DNA of 64,000 bases from a virus, in the IMG/VR virus record IMGVR_UViG_3300008952_000009, positions 1 through 64,000 of that record. The stretch is one strand, 5' to 3'. Each line of letters opens with the position of its first letter. Positions within the stretch are counted from its first letter, which is position 1. The position numbers and the translations under genes are program-made. Under the pieces are notes generated by a model that did no database searches, was not told where the DNA came from, and saw nothing but the letters and a program-made list of their open reading frames with translations. Below are positions 22,554-31,445 of the stretch, piece after piece.

Positions 22554-22933
22554 ACTGTTGTCTTTTCAAATCCCTGTGAAACTTTAAAAATTTTGCGAAC
22601 GCCTTTTGTTTGTTTGATCATTCTGAGGATCTTTAATTTTGCATCCTCTGGTGATCTGATCATTCCTGGTAGACTAGGTATGAACTTTACCTTCAACCCT
22701 GCTATGTAATCTGTTTCTGATATTTTCTGATTCTTTACCATGATGGTTACAACGGTGATACTAGGGATTGCTCGAATATCGGCAACGATGTCCTCCAACC
22801 CTCTATATCCTCTCTCACCGCCAGATTCGGACTTGTATCCTAACATCATATAGAACTGGTAAACGCCCGTCTGTCGGGAGCGATCCTGCCTTTCTTGGAT
22901 GAGCGAGTCAAAATAATCTTGAACTTCTTTCAT
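22550..22933 (-). CDS. Conserved phage-type protein, alpha/beta
   Basis: 127 residues. GLEDIVADIRAIPSITVVTI, then DYIAGLKVKFIP, then AKLKILRMIKQTKGVRKI give a beta-alpha-beta ferredoxin-like layout. I recall similar sequences in marine phages without assigned function. ATGA overlap with the next gene. Confidence 0.55.
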   Translation of the reverse strand: MKEVQDYFDSLIQERQDRSRQTGVYQFYMMLGYKSESGGERGYRGLEDIVADIRAIPSITVVTIMVKNQKISETDYIAGLKVKFIPSLPGMIRSPEDAKLKILRMIKQTKGVRKIFKVSQGFEKTTV

Positions 22934-22970
22934 AAATAATACCTTACATTAAATAGTCAAAGGTGGAAGT

Positions 22971-22992
22971 AAAAGAGGGGCAAAAGCCCCTC
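22971..22992 (-). terminator. Intrinsic terminator after hsp20
   Basis: Minus strand: GAGGGGC, loop TTTT, GCCCCTC, then TTTTAC. A 7-bp GC-rich stem with a short T run, nine bases past the hsp20 stop. Confidence 0.8.
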
Positions 22993-23000
22993 TTATGTAT

Positions 23001-23435
23001 TTAGTCAATCTTGATTGACAGTGGTTGTACCTCTGGGCGCTGCGGAACTCTAACTGAAAGCAAACCGTTCTCAAACTGCGCTTGTGCTGCAGCAAGATCA
23101 AGGTTGTCGTCATAGTTAACGTACGTTTTCGTGAAGTTCCTACGGGCAATGCGTTGGCGCTTCTCGTTGTTCTCGTCTACCTGACCAGTTATAGTGATTG
23201 ACCGCTTATCAGTCTGAATGTCAATAGTGAGTTCTTTCTTCTTGAACCCTGCTAGGGCAAACTCCAGAATTGTAGAACCATCGTCGTCTCGATAAATGTC
23301 GGCAACGGGATAGCCCTTTGTTGTGTGCTTAATCGCACCATCCATAAAGTGTTGATCACTAAACAGATTATCTAAAACTTCACTTAAGTACTTGTGACCC
23401 AGAAGTCCTGGTCTATGTATTGCTATGTTGTTCAT
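23001..23435 (-). CDS. Hsp20/alpha-crystallin small heat-shock protein
   Basis: 144 residues. ATP-independent holdase that binds unfolding proteins. N-terminal arm to about 40, alpha-crystallin domain from YPVADIYRDDDGSTILEF to about 135 (ALAGFKKKELTIDI, GLLSVRVPQ), and a C-terminal tail. It is a one-gene unit with a perfect promoter (23504-23532), a structured leader (23444-23498) and a terminator (22971-22992). Strong AGGAGG ribosome site. Small Hsps occur in several marine phages. Confidence 0.93.
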   Translation of the reverse strand: MNNIAIHRPGLLGHKYLSEVLDNLFSDQHFMDGAIKHTTKGYPVADIYRDDDGSTILEFALAGFKKKELTIDIQTDKRSITITGQVDENNEKRQRIARRNFTKTYVNYDDNLDLAAAQAQFENGLLSVRVPQRPEVQPLSIKID

Positions 23436-23443
23436 GTTATTTC

Positions 23444-23498
23444 CTCCTTATTAAGCAAGTTACATTTTATGATCAAGTCCCGAAGCAACTCAATCATA
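23444..23498 (-). promoter_or_regulatory. Candidate ROSE-like RNA thermometer in the hsp20 leader
   Basis: The roughly 62-base leader can form two hairpins. The first (23498-23468) pairs TATGAT with ATCATA, extended by further pairs including wobbles. The second (23459-23444) is CUUGCU, loop UAAUA, AGGAG: the UUGCU anti-ribosome-site motif of ROSE elements pairs with AGGA of the ribosome site, leaving the G bulged as in known ROSE RNAs. The ATG follows the AGGAGG by seven bases. Heat melting would free the site. Folding was done by eye. Confidence 0.6.
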
Positions 23499-23503
23499 CC
23501 TAT

Positions 23504-23532
23504 ATTATAAGCACTGCCCAATAGAATGTCAA
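23504..23532 (-). promoter_or_regulatory. Perfect sigma70 promoter of hsp20 (TTGACA-17-TATAAT)
   Basis: Hexamers 23532-23527 and 23509-23504. No sigma32-type site was seen, so any heat response would have to be after transcription. Confidence 0.9.
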
Positions 23533-23867
23533 TAGTAAAGTTGAATAAAAATTATTAAAACCGCTAGTCCGAAACAGACCATAGTCTTGGGCGTGAGCAT
23601 CGACTCTCCCAATAGAAACCAAGTCAGTATAGGAAATATGATCAGTCCTGCCGAAGACCCTATAAATCTTGCTGTCCATGCTGAACCAGTCTCATCGACA
23701 ATAAACTTCCAAGAATACCAAAAAGCAAGTGAACACGGCACACCCAACACAAATGCTGCAGTGATTGGTTTGTCTTTCCACCAGTCAGAGATATATTGAG
23801 AATTTAATTGAAACCACCCTACGATCTGGCCAACGAAAACCAGTACGATACCTAACGACATCTTCAT
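23529..23867 (-). CDS. Small multi-span membrane protein
   Basis: 112 residues, four hydrophobic segments (about 2-20, 35-52, 63-83, 92-111). FIVDETGSAWTARFIG and FPILTWFLLGESML are strongly patterned; I recall similar proteins in marine bacteria and phages, resembling half of an EamA/DMT transporter. Substrate unknown. TGATG overlap with the preceding gene; its end covers the hsp20 -35 box. Confidence 0.7.
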   Translation of the reverse strand: MKMSLGIVLVFVGQIVGWFQLNSQYISDWWKDKPITAAFVLGVPCSLAFWYSWKFIVDETGSAWTARFIGSSAGLIIFPILTWFLLGESMLTPKTMVCFGLAVLIIFIQLYY

Positions 23868-24217
23868 CAGTGTACTTCCAGACTCAGCGATGCATCTTTT
23901 AAAAGTTTCTTAGACTCAGATAATGCCAACAAACATTTCCAAATGTTTGCTATCTCTTCTTCTAGAAGTTCAAGTTCTCCATTTTCGTTCAACTCAACAA
24001 CCTCTATCAGTTCATCCAGGAAATTTCTAAATATAAAAGCGTTGACGCAGATCTTGTTTAACTCCTGATAAACAGTCTCTGAGACGTTCATGTCCTCACA
24101 ATGTGCTGCTCTCAAAAGTTCCTTACTGAAGCTCAAACACTCAACAGTCCATTTGCGCCATTCTTCCAGAGAATCAGGTTTGAACTTCAGTTTGATATCA
24201 CTATCTCCCGCTGACAA
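23867..24217 (-). CDS. Hypothetical helical protein
   Basis: 116 residues, MSAGDSDIKLKFKP. Almost wholly helical and acidic, with a coiled-coil-like stretch (LDELIEVVELNENGELEL). Not recognised. Confidence 0.6.
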   Translation of the reverse strand: MSAGDSDIKLKFKPDSLEEWRKWTVECLSFSKELLRAAHCEDMNVSETVYQELNKICVNAFIFRNFLDELIEVVELNENGELELLEEEIANIWKCLLALSESKKLLKDASLSLEVH

Positions 24218-24602
24218 AACCCTTACCCCAAAAATGTTTGCTGTTTCTTTCTTCTGTTATAAGCAATACACTGATAAACATATCTTCTTGCTTTCTAATC
24301 ACCTTAGCACTGTGAAGTTCTAGACTTCCATACTTTGGTTTCCTAATTCTTCTCTGAAACTTTCTTCTTGGGGGAGGGGCATTTAGAAATTCTATACACC
24401 CGTCTATTAAATCTTCATCGGTAACCGAAGGCGGGATGGAGTCCTCGACCCTAATCCTCGCAGCAATTACCCACTTCTTCGATGCGAACCCTGGTACATT
24501 CCAAAACATACTTCCATGGTATCTACCGAATTTAGTCTTGCCTTTTGCAAACTTCCTAATACCTTCATGTTCATAAATCGGTTCTAAATCACAACTAATC
24601 AC
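24201..24602 (-). CDS. Hypothetical protein
   Basis: 133 residues, MISCDLEPIYEHEG. A basic segment PPPRRKFQRRIRKPKY lies near 75-90. Overlaps both neighbours by a few bases. No family recognised. Confidence 0.6.
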   Translation of the reverse strand: MISCDLEPIYEHEGIRKFAKGKTKFGRYHGSMFWNVPGFASKKWVIAARIRVEDSIPPSVTDEDLIDGCIEFLNAPPPRRKFQRRIRKPKYGSLELHSAKVIRKQEDMFISVLLITEERNSKHFWGKGFVSGR

Positions 24603-24849
24603 TTAATTCGCCTTTCAGGTCATCACAACCACCAACTAATTTAACTATACCAGTTTCTCCGTCGATGCGCAAGACAATTGGTACCGTGCGGTGGTCATAA
24701 AACTTCTTCGCTTCTTCTAGGAACTCTCGATCGTCCTCTAGGTCAAAAAAATCATATTCTATACCAGCAAAATCCAGGAGATGCACAGCCTCTATACAGT
24801 ACGGACAAGAGGATCGCCCATAAACTAAATAACTTGTCCCCCTAGCCAT
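24595..24849 (-). CDS. Glutaredoxin
   Basis: 84 residues. Thiol-disulfide exchange, active site CPYC at 15-18, cis-Pro segment HRTVPIVLRI, and the GGCDDL motif near the end. Usual length for a glutaredoxin. Phage glutaredoxins often serve ribonucleotide reductase; the class II enzyme here also needs a dithiol donor. Confidence 0.92.
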   Translation of the reverse strand: MARGTSYLVYGRSSCPYCIEAVHLLDFAGIEYDFFDLEDDREFLEEAKKFYDHRTVPIVLRIDGETGIVKLVGGCDDLKGELSD

Positions 24850-25126
24850 TGAGAAGTCTCCTGGTGTCCTTCATAGACTTCAATACCTGTGCGTATTCTC
24901 CCAGGACTGTAATTCTTGCTACAGATGATCCCATAGAATATACAACTTCTGTAAACTTAAGGTCGTCTGCGGTGTTACCATTAACTTCCTGGATGTTCTG
25001 ATGAGAAGGACTCACCGAGATAATAGAGTTTGTATTAATCGACATTGGTGTTGTGCTGAACACGTCCCTAACCAATCCATTATTAAATGCAGAATCTCTC
25101 GACAGTACATCAAGCGTTATCATCAT
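24842..25126 (-). CDS. Hypothetical protein
   Basis: 94 residues, MMITLDVLSRDSAF; GGAGG nine bases upstream fixes this start. Ser/Thr/Asn-rich middle, helical end. Not recognised. Confidence 0.55.
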   Translation of the reverse strand: MMITLDVLSRDSAFNNGLVRDVFSTTPMSINTNSIISVSPSHQNIQEVNGNTADDLKFTEVVYSMGSSVARITVLGEYAQVLKSMKDTRRLLNG

Positions 25127-25397
25127 CGCTAGGTGCCTCCCTTTTTGGTTCCACAAACATGGCTTTCATGAACCCACTCAAGATAGACTCACAATCAGCG
25201 TACGATTCGGAAAGGTCCGCAGATAACTGCCTCATTCTACCCAGGTCGTTCAGGGACTTAACTCCCAGATCACCTGCGTGGATTTCCTGCGTTATCTCTT
25301 TGATTTGTGATATCAAATCTTCGTTCTTTTTCACAATTTCTTTAATCTTATTTGGTATTTCTTCCAAATCGATCGTATAAGATACTTTTACCTTCAT
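25110..25397 (-). CDS. Hypothetical coiled-coil protein
   Basis: 95 residues, MKVKVSYTIDLEEI, then a long heptad-like helix (IKEIVKKNEDLISQIKEI). Acidic end. Not recognised. Confidence 0.6.
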   Translation of the reverse strand: MKVKVSYTIDLEEIPNKIKEIVKKNEDLISQIKEITQEIHAGDLGVKSLNDLGRMRQLSADLSESYADCESILSGFMKAMFVEPKREAPSDDDNA

Positions 25398-25412
25398 TAT
25401 TTCTCCGTGTTA

Positions 25413-25682
25413 TTACAAAACTTTAATAAGCAATGCACTTGCAAGACCCACGACGGCCGTAAACAAAGTCCAGATAACCTTGGAAGATGTATCTCTCCAG
25501 GACTCAAGCGCCCTGATGCGTGCGTAGAGTCCCTCATCTGGGTTGTATACGGCTTCTTTGATCTTGCCGACATTCTCCATCATCTCATCCTGTCGATCCT
25601 TAACTGTCTCAATTGCTAAACATAACTTATCTAGTTTTCTAGTCAACTCTAACACCAAGTTCCTATCAAGATCTTCTGACAT
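25413..25682 (-). CDS. Coiled-coil membrane protein, XhlA-like layout
   Basis: 89 residues: helical N-terminal 65 residues, then a C-terminal membrane segment (VIWTLFTAVVGLASALLI). This layout is that of XhlA-type lysis accessory proteins, but no lysis genes adjoin. Confidence 0.55.
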   Translation of the reverse strand: MSEDLDRNLVLELTRKLDKLCLAIETVKDRQDEMMENVGKIKEAVYNPDEGLYARIRALESWRDTSSKVIWTLFTAVVGLASALLIKVL

Positions 25683-25735
25683 TTATTAACCCTCCTGGAC
25701 TTCATCCACACAATAACTAGTTGCGACAAGGGCAA

Positions 25736-27319
<1,584 letters not shown>

Positions 27320-27336
27320 TCACTTTGTATGGTTAT

Positions 27337-27365
27337 ATTATAATCAAGTATACACTAGATGTCAA
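27337..27365 (-). promoter_or_regulatory. Perfect sigma70 promoter of groEL (TTGACA-17-TATAAT)
   Basis: Hexamers 27365-27360 and 27342-27337, leader about 17 bases. No CIRCE repeat was seen. Confidence 0.9.
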
Positions 27366-27373
27366 GTGGTTTG

Positions 27374-28318
27374 TTAGATTTTTTCGGCAGCGGCCTTTGT
27401 TTTGACAGTCTTCTTTATTGTCTTGGATTTTTGAGCGGACGTCTCTTTCTTTCCTTGGATCGATGCGTCAGTCTTAAACCTCTCCGCAGCAGTAACGAGT
27501 TCCTGCAGCGTTGAAAAGAGATTCTTAAATTTTGAATCAAGTGCTTGAAAGAGTTTTTCTGTATAATCAACAGCATTCGATAAGTCCAATGTTCCTATGT
27601 CCTTAAATTCATATATTGAATCCTTTAGTTCGTCGGGTTTTAACACAAACGTGCCGCCCTTGACCAACCGATTCTTCTTGTTTCGGGACAATGAAGATTC
27701 CATCTTGTTATATGCATCTATATTTATGACAAATCTATAGAACCTAATCTTCTGGTCTTCTGGGAACTTTTCGCCAACAATGTAGGTCAAATATCCATCC
27801 GACTGGAGATGTGTACGCAAGTTCTTGTAAGATCCTTGTACATTCGATCCTGGTTTGATAAATTTAAGTGACACGGGCATTCCTGGGAAGTCCACATCGG
27901 CCAAGTTAGTCGCAGTGCTCTGGATTACCTTACCACCGAAGATCTCAGCCAGAAGGTGCTCAAACTGATACCCTTTGGCTGATTGATTTGGTGCGGACAA
28001 CAGATTGTGCAAAGTGCGTAAGACATCAACCTTAGCGATAGATGCTACATGATCGTTGATATCTATCTCTTCAGTTAAGAACTGGTTCATTCGCTGAATA
28101 AAACTACTCAACTCTGCAATGCTTCCAGGAACAACGTTTGCGACAGCTGTCTGAAGTCTTTTTAAACTTTCTGGTTTGGTTGCGTCTGATGCATCATTCA
28201 TCCAGTTGAAGTCCATAACAATTGGTTGATACTCTATTGTTGCTGGTTCTTCCTTGTTCTCCGAAATAGGTTTTCCAACTTTGGCGAACAACTCAACTAA
28301 AAGATCTAAATCACTCAT
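27374..28318 (-). CDS. Possible nuclease-fold protein
   Basis: 314 residues. GYQFEHLLAEIFGG, then LADVDFPG, then MPVSLKFIK has the Glu, Asp and S-x-K spacing of PD-(D/E)xK nuclease folds (residues about 118-160). Lys/Ala-rich tail from 285. It lies between ClpP-like and GroEL genes. Function unproven. Confidence 0.5.
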   Translation of the reverse strand: MSDLDLLVELFAKVGKPISENKEEPATIEYQPIVMDFNWMNDASDATKPESLKRLQTAVANVVPGSIAELSSFIQRMNQFLTEEIDINDHVASIAKVDVLRTLHNLLSAPNQSAKGYQFEHLLAEIFGGKVIQSTATNLADVDFPGMPVSLKFIKPGSNVQGSYKNLRTHLQSDGYLTYIVGEKFPEDQKIRFYRFVINIDAYNKMESSLSRNKKNRLVKGGTFVLKPDELKDSIYEFKDIGTLDLSNAVDYTEKLFQALDSKFKNLFSTLQELVTAAERFKTDASIQGKKETSAQKSKTIKKTVKTKAAAEKI

Positions 28319-29082
28319 AGATAATCATCTGCGATCCCGTATTTGATCGCTTCCTCTGCAGATAAATAGGCATCAACGTTGTTTAAAAGTAACTTTTTAA
28401 TCTTGTTCCTGGTTAGTTTCGTACATGAACAGAGGTAATCAAAATACATGTTTTGTAACTCTTTGGTTTCCTTCATCTCATTCTCAATATTGGGAAACGA
28501 ACCGTGATGTCCACTAATGACACTATGAAGCATCACTCTGCAGTTCTTGCCGATCTTTCTTCGCCCCTTTGTACCGCTGGCAAGGATCAATACCCCTGCT
28601 GACATTACTTTACCGATACCAATCGTTTCGATGTCACAATCTTGCTTGATTGTACTCATAATATCAATGATAGAAAACATATCAGATACAATACCTCCAT
28701 GAGTGGAGATGTACAACTTGAAAGGCTTCTTCACCTCAACCATACTACCATCTTCAATCTCCACAACCGATGTCTTGGTGTGATCAAAGTAAAGCATTGC
28801 CTGGACAACCTCGGCCGCCATTCGTTCTGAGATGTCCCCATAACAATTGATTGCTCGTATATCGTCCTTATCGTCCTTACCTGCAATGTTATTGACGATG
28901 TATATCGGTTGCTTTCCAGAATCAATGATTTCATCGGCAAAATCATTTGCCAATTCTTCAAGGGTCTCTTCTTTCTTCTTTTTCTTCTTTTTGGAAGATT
29001 TTCTCGGCACTACGAATTCTCCAAAACTATTGTTTATCAATCCCTCTGGTGCTTCGACCTTCTTAGATAACTTTCTTGGCAT
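28315..29082 (-). CDS. ClpP-type serine protease
   Basis: 255 residues, MPRKLSKKVEAPEG, start fixed by AAGGAG. A Lys-rich N-terminal extension, then the ClpP fold from about residue 55: LYISTHGGIVSDMFSIID, catalytic Ser in IGKVMSAGVLILASG, catalytic His in RVMLHSVISG, and EEAIKYGIADD at the end. Could be a prohead protease or act with a host Clp ATPase. The acidic protein 29764-30363 is close by. Confidence 0.88.
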   Translation of the reverse strand: MPRKLSKKVEAPEGLINNSFGEFVVPRKSSKKKKKKKEETLEELANDFADEIIDSGKQPIYIVNNIAGKDDKDDIRAINCYGDISERMAAEVVQAMLYFDHTKTSVVEIEDGSMVEVKKPFKLYISTHGGIVSDMFSIIDIMSTIKQDCDIETIGIGKVMSAGVLILASGTKGRRKIGKNCRVMLHSVISGHHGSFPNIENEMKETKELQNMYFDYLCSCTKLTRNKIKKLLLNNVDAYLSAEEAIKYGIADDYL

Positions 29083-29356
29083 TGTAAACTCTCTCCTTGT
29101 TTGTTGGCGTTTTTTCGACAATTCTGAACGGGAAAGTTCTTAAGAACGACTTCCACTTATTATCATTCTGAAACTCTCTTTGCAAAATAAGGATCGATTC
29201 CTTTCGCTTTGGACTAAATCCCGTAGAACATTCATTCCACTCACCCAACTCCCTTAACAAAGTCTTGACCTTTCGACCATCCTTATATCTTAATTGTATT
29301 CTACATACGACGGTCTTGTCGTCGTTCCTAACTTCTCTCCAAGCAACGATATCCAT
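29063..29356 (-). CDS. Hypothetical basic protein
   Basis: 97 residues, MDIVAWREVRNDDK, GGAG five bases before the ATG. Beta-strand start, then many Lys/Arg. Not recognised. Confidence 0.55.
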   Translation of the reverse strand: MDIVAWREVRNDDKTVVCRIQLRYKDGRKVKTLLRELGEWNECSTGFSPKRKESILILQREFQNDNKWKSFLRTFPFRIVEKTPTNKERVYNAKKVI

Positions 29357-29364
29357 GCTCACTC

Positions 29365-29715
29365 CTACTGTTTAAAATCTTTAAAATCTGTTTCCTGAAA
29401 GTACTTTATATAACTCTTTGGTGCACCTCTCAATATAATCGCTGTGCATACAAGATCCCACTTCCGTACGACCTCTTCTTCATTCGCACAAAGTTTTGAG
29501 ATCTCTTCTTTTGAAAGTCCCGATTCTTCAAGATGTCCTTTCTTCATCTCGAATGCAATCCTAAGTTGTTCTTTGAAATCTTGTGAAATCAACAGGAACT
29601 GTGCCATGATCTTCACAATCATGTCTCGCTGTTCCTTTGCGTGCATAAACCTGGAGAGTGCTCTTGTGAGCACTGCTCCAGTTACGAACCAAAATAATGA
29701 ATAGGTTATTTCCAT
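29365..29715 (-). CDS. Single-span membrane protein
   Basis: 116 residues. N-terminal membrane segment (YSLFWFVTGAVLTRAL), then a long amphipathic helical region. No ribosome site, and the A of ATG falls about seven bases after the -10 box of 29722-29750, so the message may be leaderless. Confidence 0.65.
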   Translation of the reverse strand: MEITYSLFWFVTGAVLTRALSRFMHAKEQRDMIVKIMAQFLLISQDFKEQLRIAFEMKKGHLEESGLSKEEISKLCANEEEVVRKWDLVCTAIILRGAPKSYIKYFQETDFKDFKQ

Positions 29716-29721
29716 GGTCTT

Positions 29722-29750
29722 ATAGTACCAAGTCCTTATGGTGGGGTCAA
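29722..29750 (-). promoter_or_regulatory. Sigma70-type promoter (TTGACC-17-TACTAT)
   Basis: Hexamers 29750-29745 and 29727-29722. Transcription would start at or next to the ATG of 29365-29715. Confidence 0.65.
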
Positions 29751-29763
29751 GTCAAAAATCAGA

Positions 29764-30363
29764 TTACTTGCTTTTTTTAACAAGTGATTCAGAGATTCGC
29801 TTTGCAACTCTGCTTGCGATGCGCTCTGCGATCTCTTCGAGTTCTTCCTGATCTACTTCCTGAAGTGGTGCCTCTTCGTCGTCGAGTGGTTCCTCTTCAG
29901 CTGCTGGTTCATCAAGAGCAGGCTCTTCTTCATCGCCCAATCCCTCTTCAGCGCCACCTACTGCAGACAAAATCTGGTCGAGAATATCGCGAGCAGTCTG
30001 TAAAGAAGCAACATCACCTTCTGGGATATCAACCTCAACATCCTGTCCTTCTTCTGGACCTTCTTCAGCACCTAAATCGTCTTCGAGTCCTGGATCTTCT
30101 GGTGCTGGTTCTTCAGCAGCCATATCATCCTCAGCTGCATAGTCTAGTCCACCCTCTTCAACGGTCTCTTCCTCTAGTTCTTCCGTTGCCTCTTCGATCT
30201 CTTCTTCAACGGTCTCTTCCTCTAGTTCTTCCGTTGCCTCTTCGATCTCTTCTTCCTCACCAAAGACAAATGCCTTTTCGTGAATTGGTTTAAGTCCTGC
30301 TAGTTTCCAGAACCTCTTGGTTGTTGCCTCGTTTAAGAGTGCTTTCTTGTTTTCATTTGACAT
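29764..30363 (-). CDS. Acidic repeat protein, possible capsid-core or scaffold component
   Basis: 199 residues. N-terminal ALLNEATTKRFWKLAGLKP, then extremely Glu/Asp-rich with two 16-residue repeats at 39-54 and 55-70, and a helical C-terminus (ELEEIAERIASRVAKRI). The N-terminus recalls virion or prohead-core proteins of marine T4-like phages. GGAG ribosome site. Confidence 0.6.
   Translation of the reverse strand: MSNENKKALLNEATTKRFWKLAGLKPIHEKAFVFGEEEEIEEATEELEEETVEEEIEEATEELEEETVEEGGLDYAAEDDMAAEEPAPEDPGLEDDLGAEEGPEEGQDVEVDIPEGDVASLQTARDILDQILSAVGGAEEGLGDEEEPALDEPAAEEEPLDDEEAPLQEVDQEELEEIAERIASRVAKRISESLVKKSK
30154..30249. repeat. Two tandem 48-bp repeats inside the acidic gene
   Basis: Two nearly identical 48-base units encode EIEEATEELEEETVEE twice. 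In-frame, so copy-number change by slippage or recombination would keep the gene open. Confidence 0.85.
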
Positions 30364-30434
30364 GTCATTCTCCTTATGAAAATAGTGTTTTTTGTTAACA
30401 TTAATAAATAGAGTCGAAACTTACAAAAAGGAGA

Positions 30435-30725
30435 TTAAAATTCATCCTTCAAATCCTCCAGTAAATCCTGCGTCTCTTTCTTGTTAGATAGTTTCCTTAG
30501 TGCATTAATTTCTATCTGCCTCACCTTTAAATAGTTTATCTGCAGTCGTTCTGCACACTCATGCAGAGTCAAACCCTTGTCGGATCCGTCCTTGCCCTTT
30601 TCTTCTATCGAAATCAAACAACAGTTGTTCTCCTGTTCGTAGTCTATCCATTGTCTGCAGTCGGTGTTGGGGCATCCAATCTCCGATAGCTTGCATTTCT
30701 TGGCGCATTCTGGTAAACAACTCAT
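30435..30725 (-). CDS. Zn-binding protein with sigma-region-4-like helix-turn-helix
   Basis: 96 residues. Cys-rich N-terminus (C-x3-C-x3-C, CPNTDCRQW, NNCC), then LTLHECAERLQINYLKVRQI followed by EINALRKL, which matches sigma70 region 4 (helix-turn-helix that reads the -35 box, with V-R-Q-I-E-x-x-A-L-x-K-L). Regions 1-3 are absent. Could redirect RNA polymerase or act as a DNA-binding switch. Confidence 0.7.
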   Translation of the reverse strand: MSCLPECAKKCKLSEIGCPNTDCRQWIDYEQENNCCLISIEEKGKDGSDKGLTLHECAERLQINYLKVRQIEINALRKLSNKKETQDLLEDLKDEF

Positions 30726-31087
30726 TCGGCGTCATCTTCTCCTCTTTCAATCAAATCAAAGACAAAGTCAATATCCTGATCGGTGATTCCCAGATCTCGC
30801 AGGGTTTGATTGCCTTGTTCAATGTCTTTGTTTTGTCTCTCAATTTTCTTTTTTCCAATTTTGTTCTTCTCCTGTTTTACTTTTGTAATGTACATCAAAA
30901 TGTTTGGATCATTGTTGATGTACCCTGTAACCATAGACTTAAAGAAGTCGACCTGACTTATGCCATCCCTCCTTAACTTAAGTCTCAACTCCGCATGCCT
31001 CTTGTCTGTGTCTGCGAAAGTTATCTTTTTTTCTTCCTGTCCGTACCTATAATAACCCACGATATAACCCACACGCTCTCCTGACAT
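30722..31087 (-). CDS. Hypothetical basic helical protein
   Basis: 121 residues. KITFADTDKRHAELRLKLRR looks like a ribbon-helix-helix start; the rest is helical and charged. ATGA overlap with the sigma-4-like gene, so the two may work together. Confidence 0.55.
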   Translation of the reverse strand: MSGERVGYIVGYYRYGQEEKKITFADTDKRHAELRLKLRRDGISQVDFFKSMVTGYINNDPNILMYITKVKQEKNKIGKKKIERQNKDIEQGNQTLRDLGITDQDIDFVFDLIERGEDDAE

Positions 31088-31304
31088 GCTCCTGGTCAGG
31101 GTTTTGACAGATTGTTTCGCTTATCGCAAAGCACATAGCCGTTCCCGTATAGTCCCTCAAAGTACAATTCGCGTTGCACTCCGATAGATGCCATACGGAA
31201 GACGGGTTGTAACAAACCTGTATACCGAGAGATCTAGTAACTGGTTCCTCTACTGTGGAATTGTCACCACAACCAAGTACCACTATCAACAACAAATATC
31301 TCAA
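31047..31304 (-). CDS. Small Cys-rich lipoprotein, TTG start
   Basis: 85 residues, MRYLLLIVVLGCGDNS, lipobox VLGC at 9-12. Six or so more Cys. TTGA overlap with 31301-31444 and GGGAGAGG eight bases upstream support the TTG. Confidence 0.7.
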   Translation of the reverse strand: MRYLLLIVVLGCGDNSTVEEPVTRSLGIQVCYNPSSVWHLSECNANCTLRDYTGTAMCFAISETICQNPDQEHVRRACGLYRGLL

Positions 31305-31444
31305 TCGAAATACCTCTCCCTAATGTATCGAATAAAGTCTTGCAAACAAAAGAGCGTAGCAACTATTGCCGCGAAGATCAGCGAAGTACCTATTGCGGTA
31401 GCTACCAGATCCCAATTATGTTCGATCGTACAAACTTCGTCCAC
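31301..31444 (-). CDS. Small membrane protein, GTG start
   Basis: 47 residues, MDEVCTIEHNWDLV, membrane segment around 15-34 (TAIGTSLIFAAIVATLF). AGGAGG stands seven bases before the GTG. Confidence 0.65.
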   Translation of the reverse strand: MDEVCTIEHNWDLVATAIGTSLIFAAIVATLFCLQDFIRYIRERYFD

Positions 31445-31445
31445 A

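Noticed and set aside
29784-30293. 169-codon plus-strand frame rich in Leu, Arg and Pro
   Set aside because: Mirror of the Glu-rich repeat gene; composition follows from the repeats.
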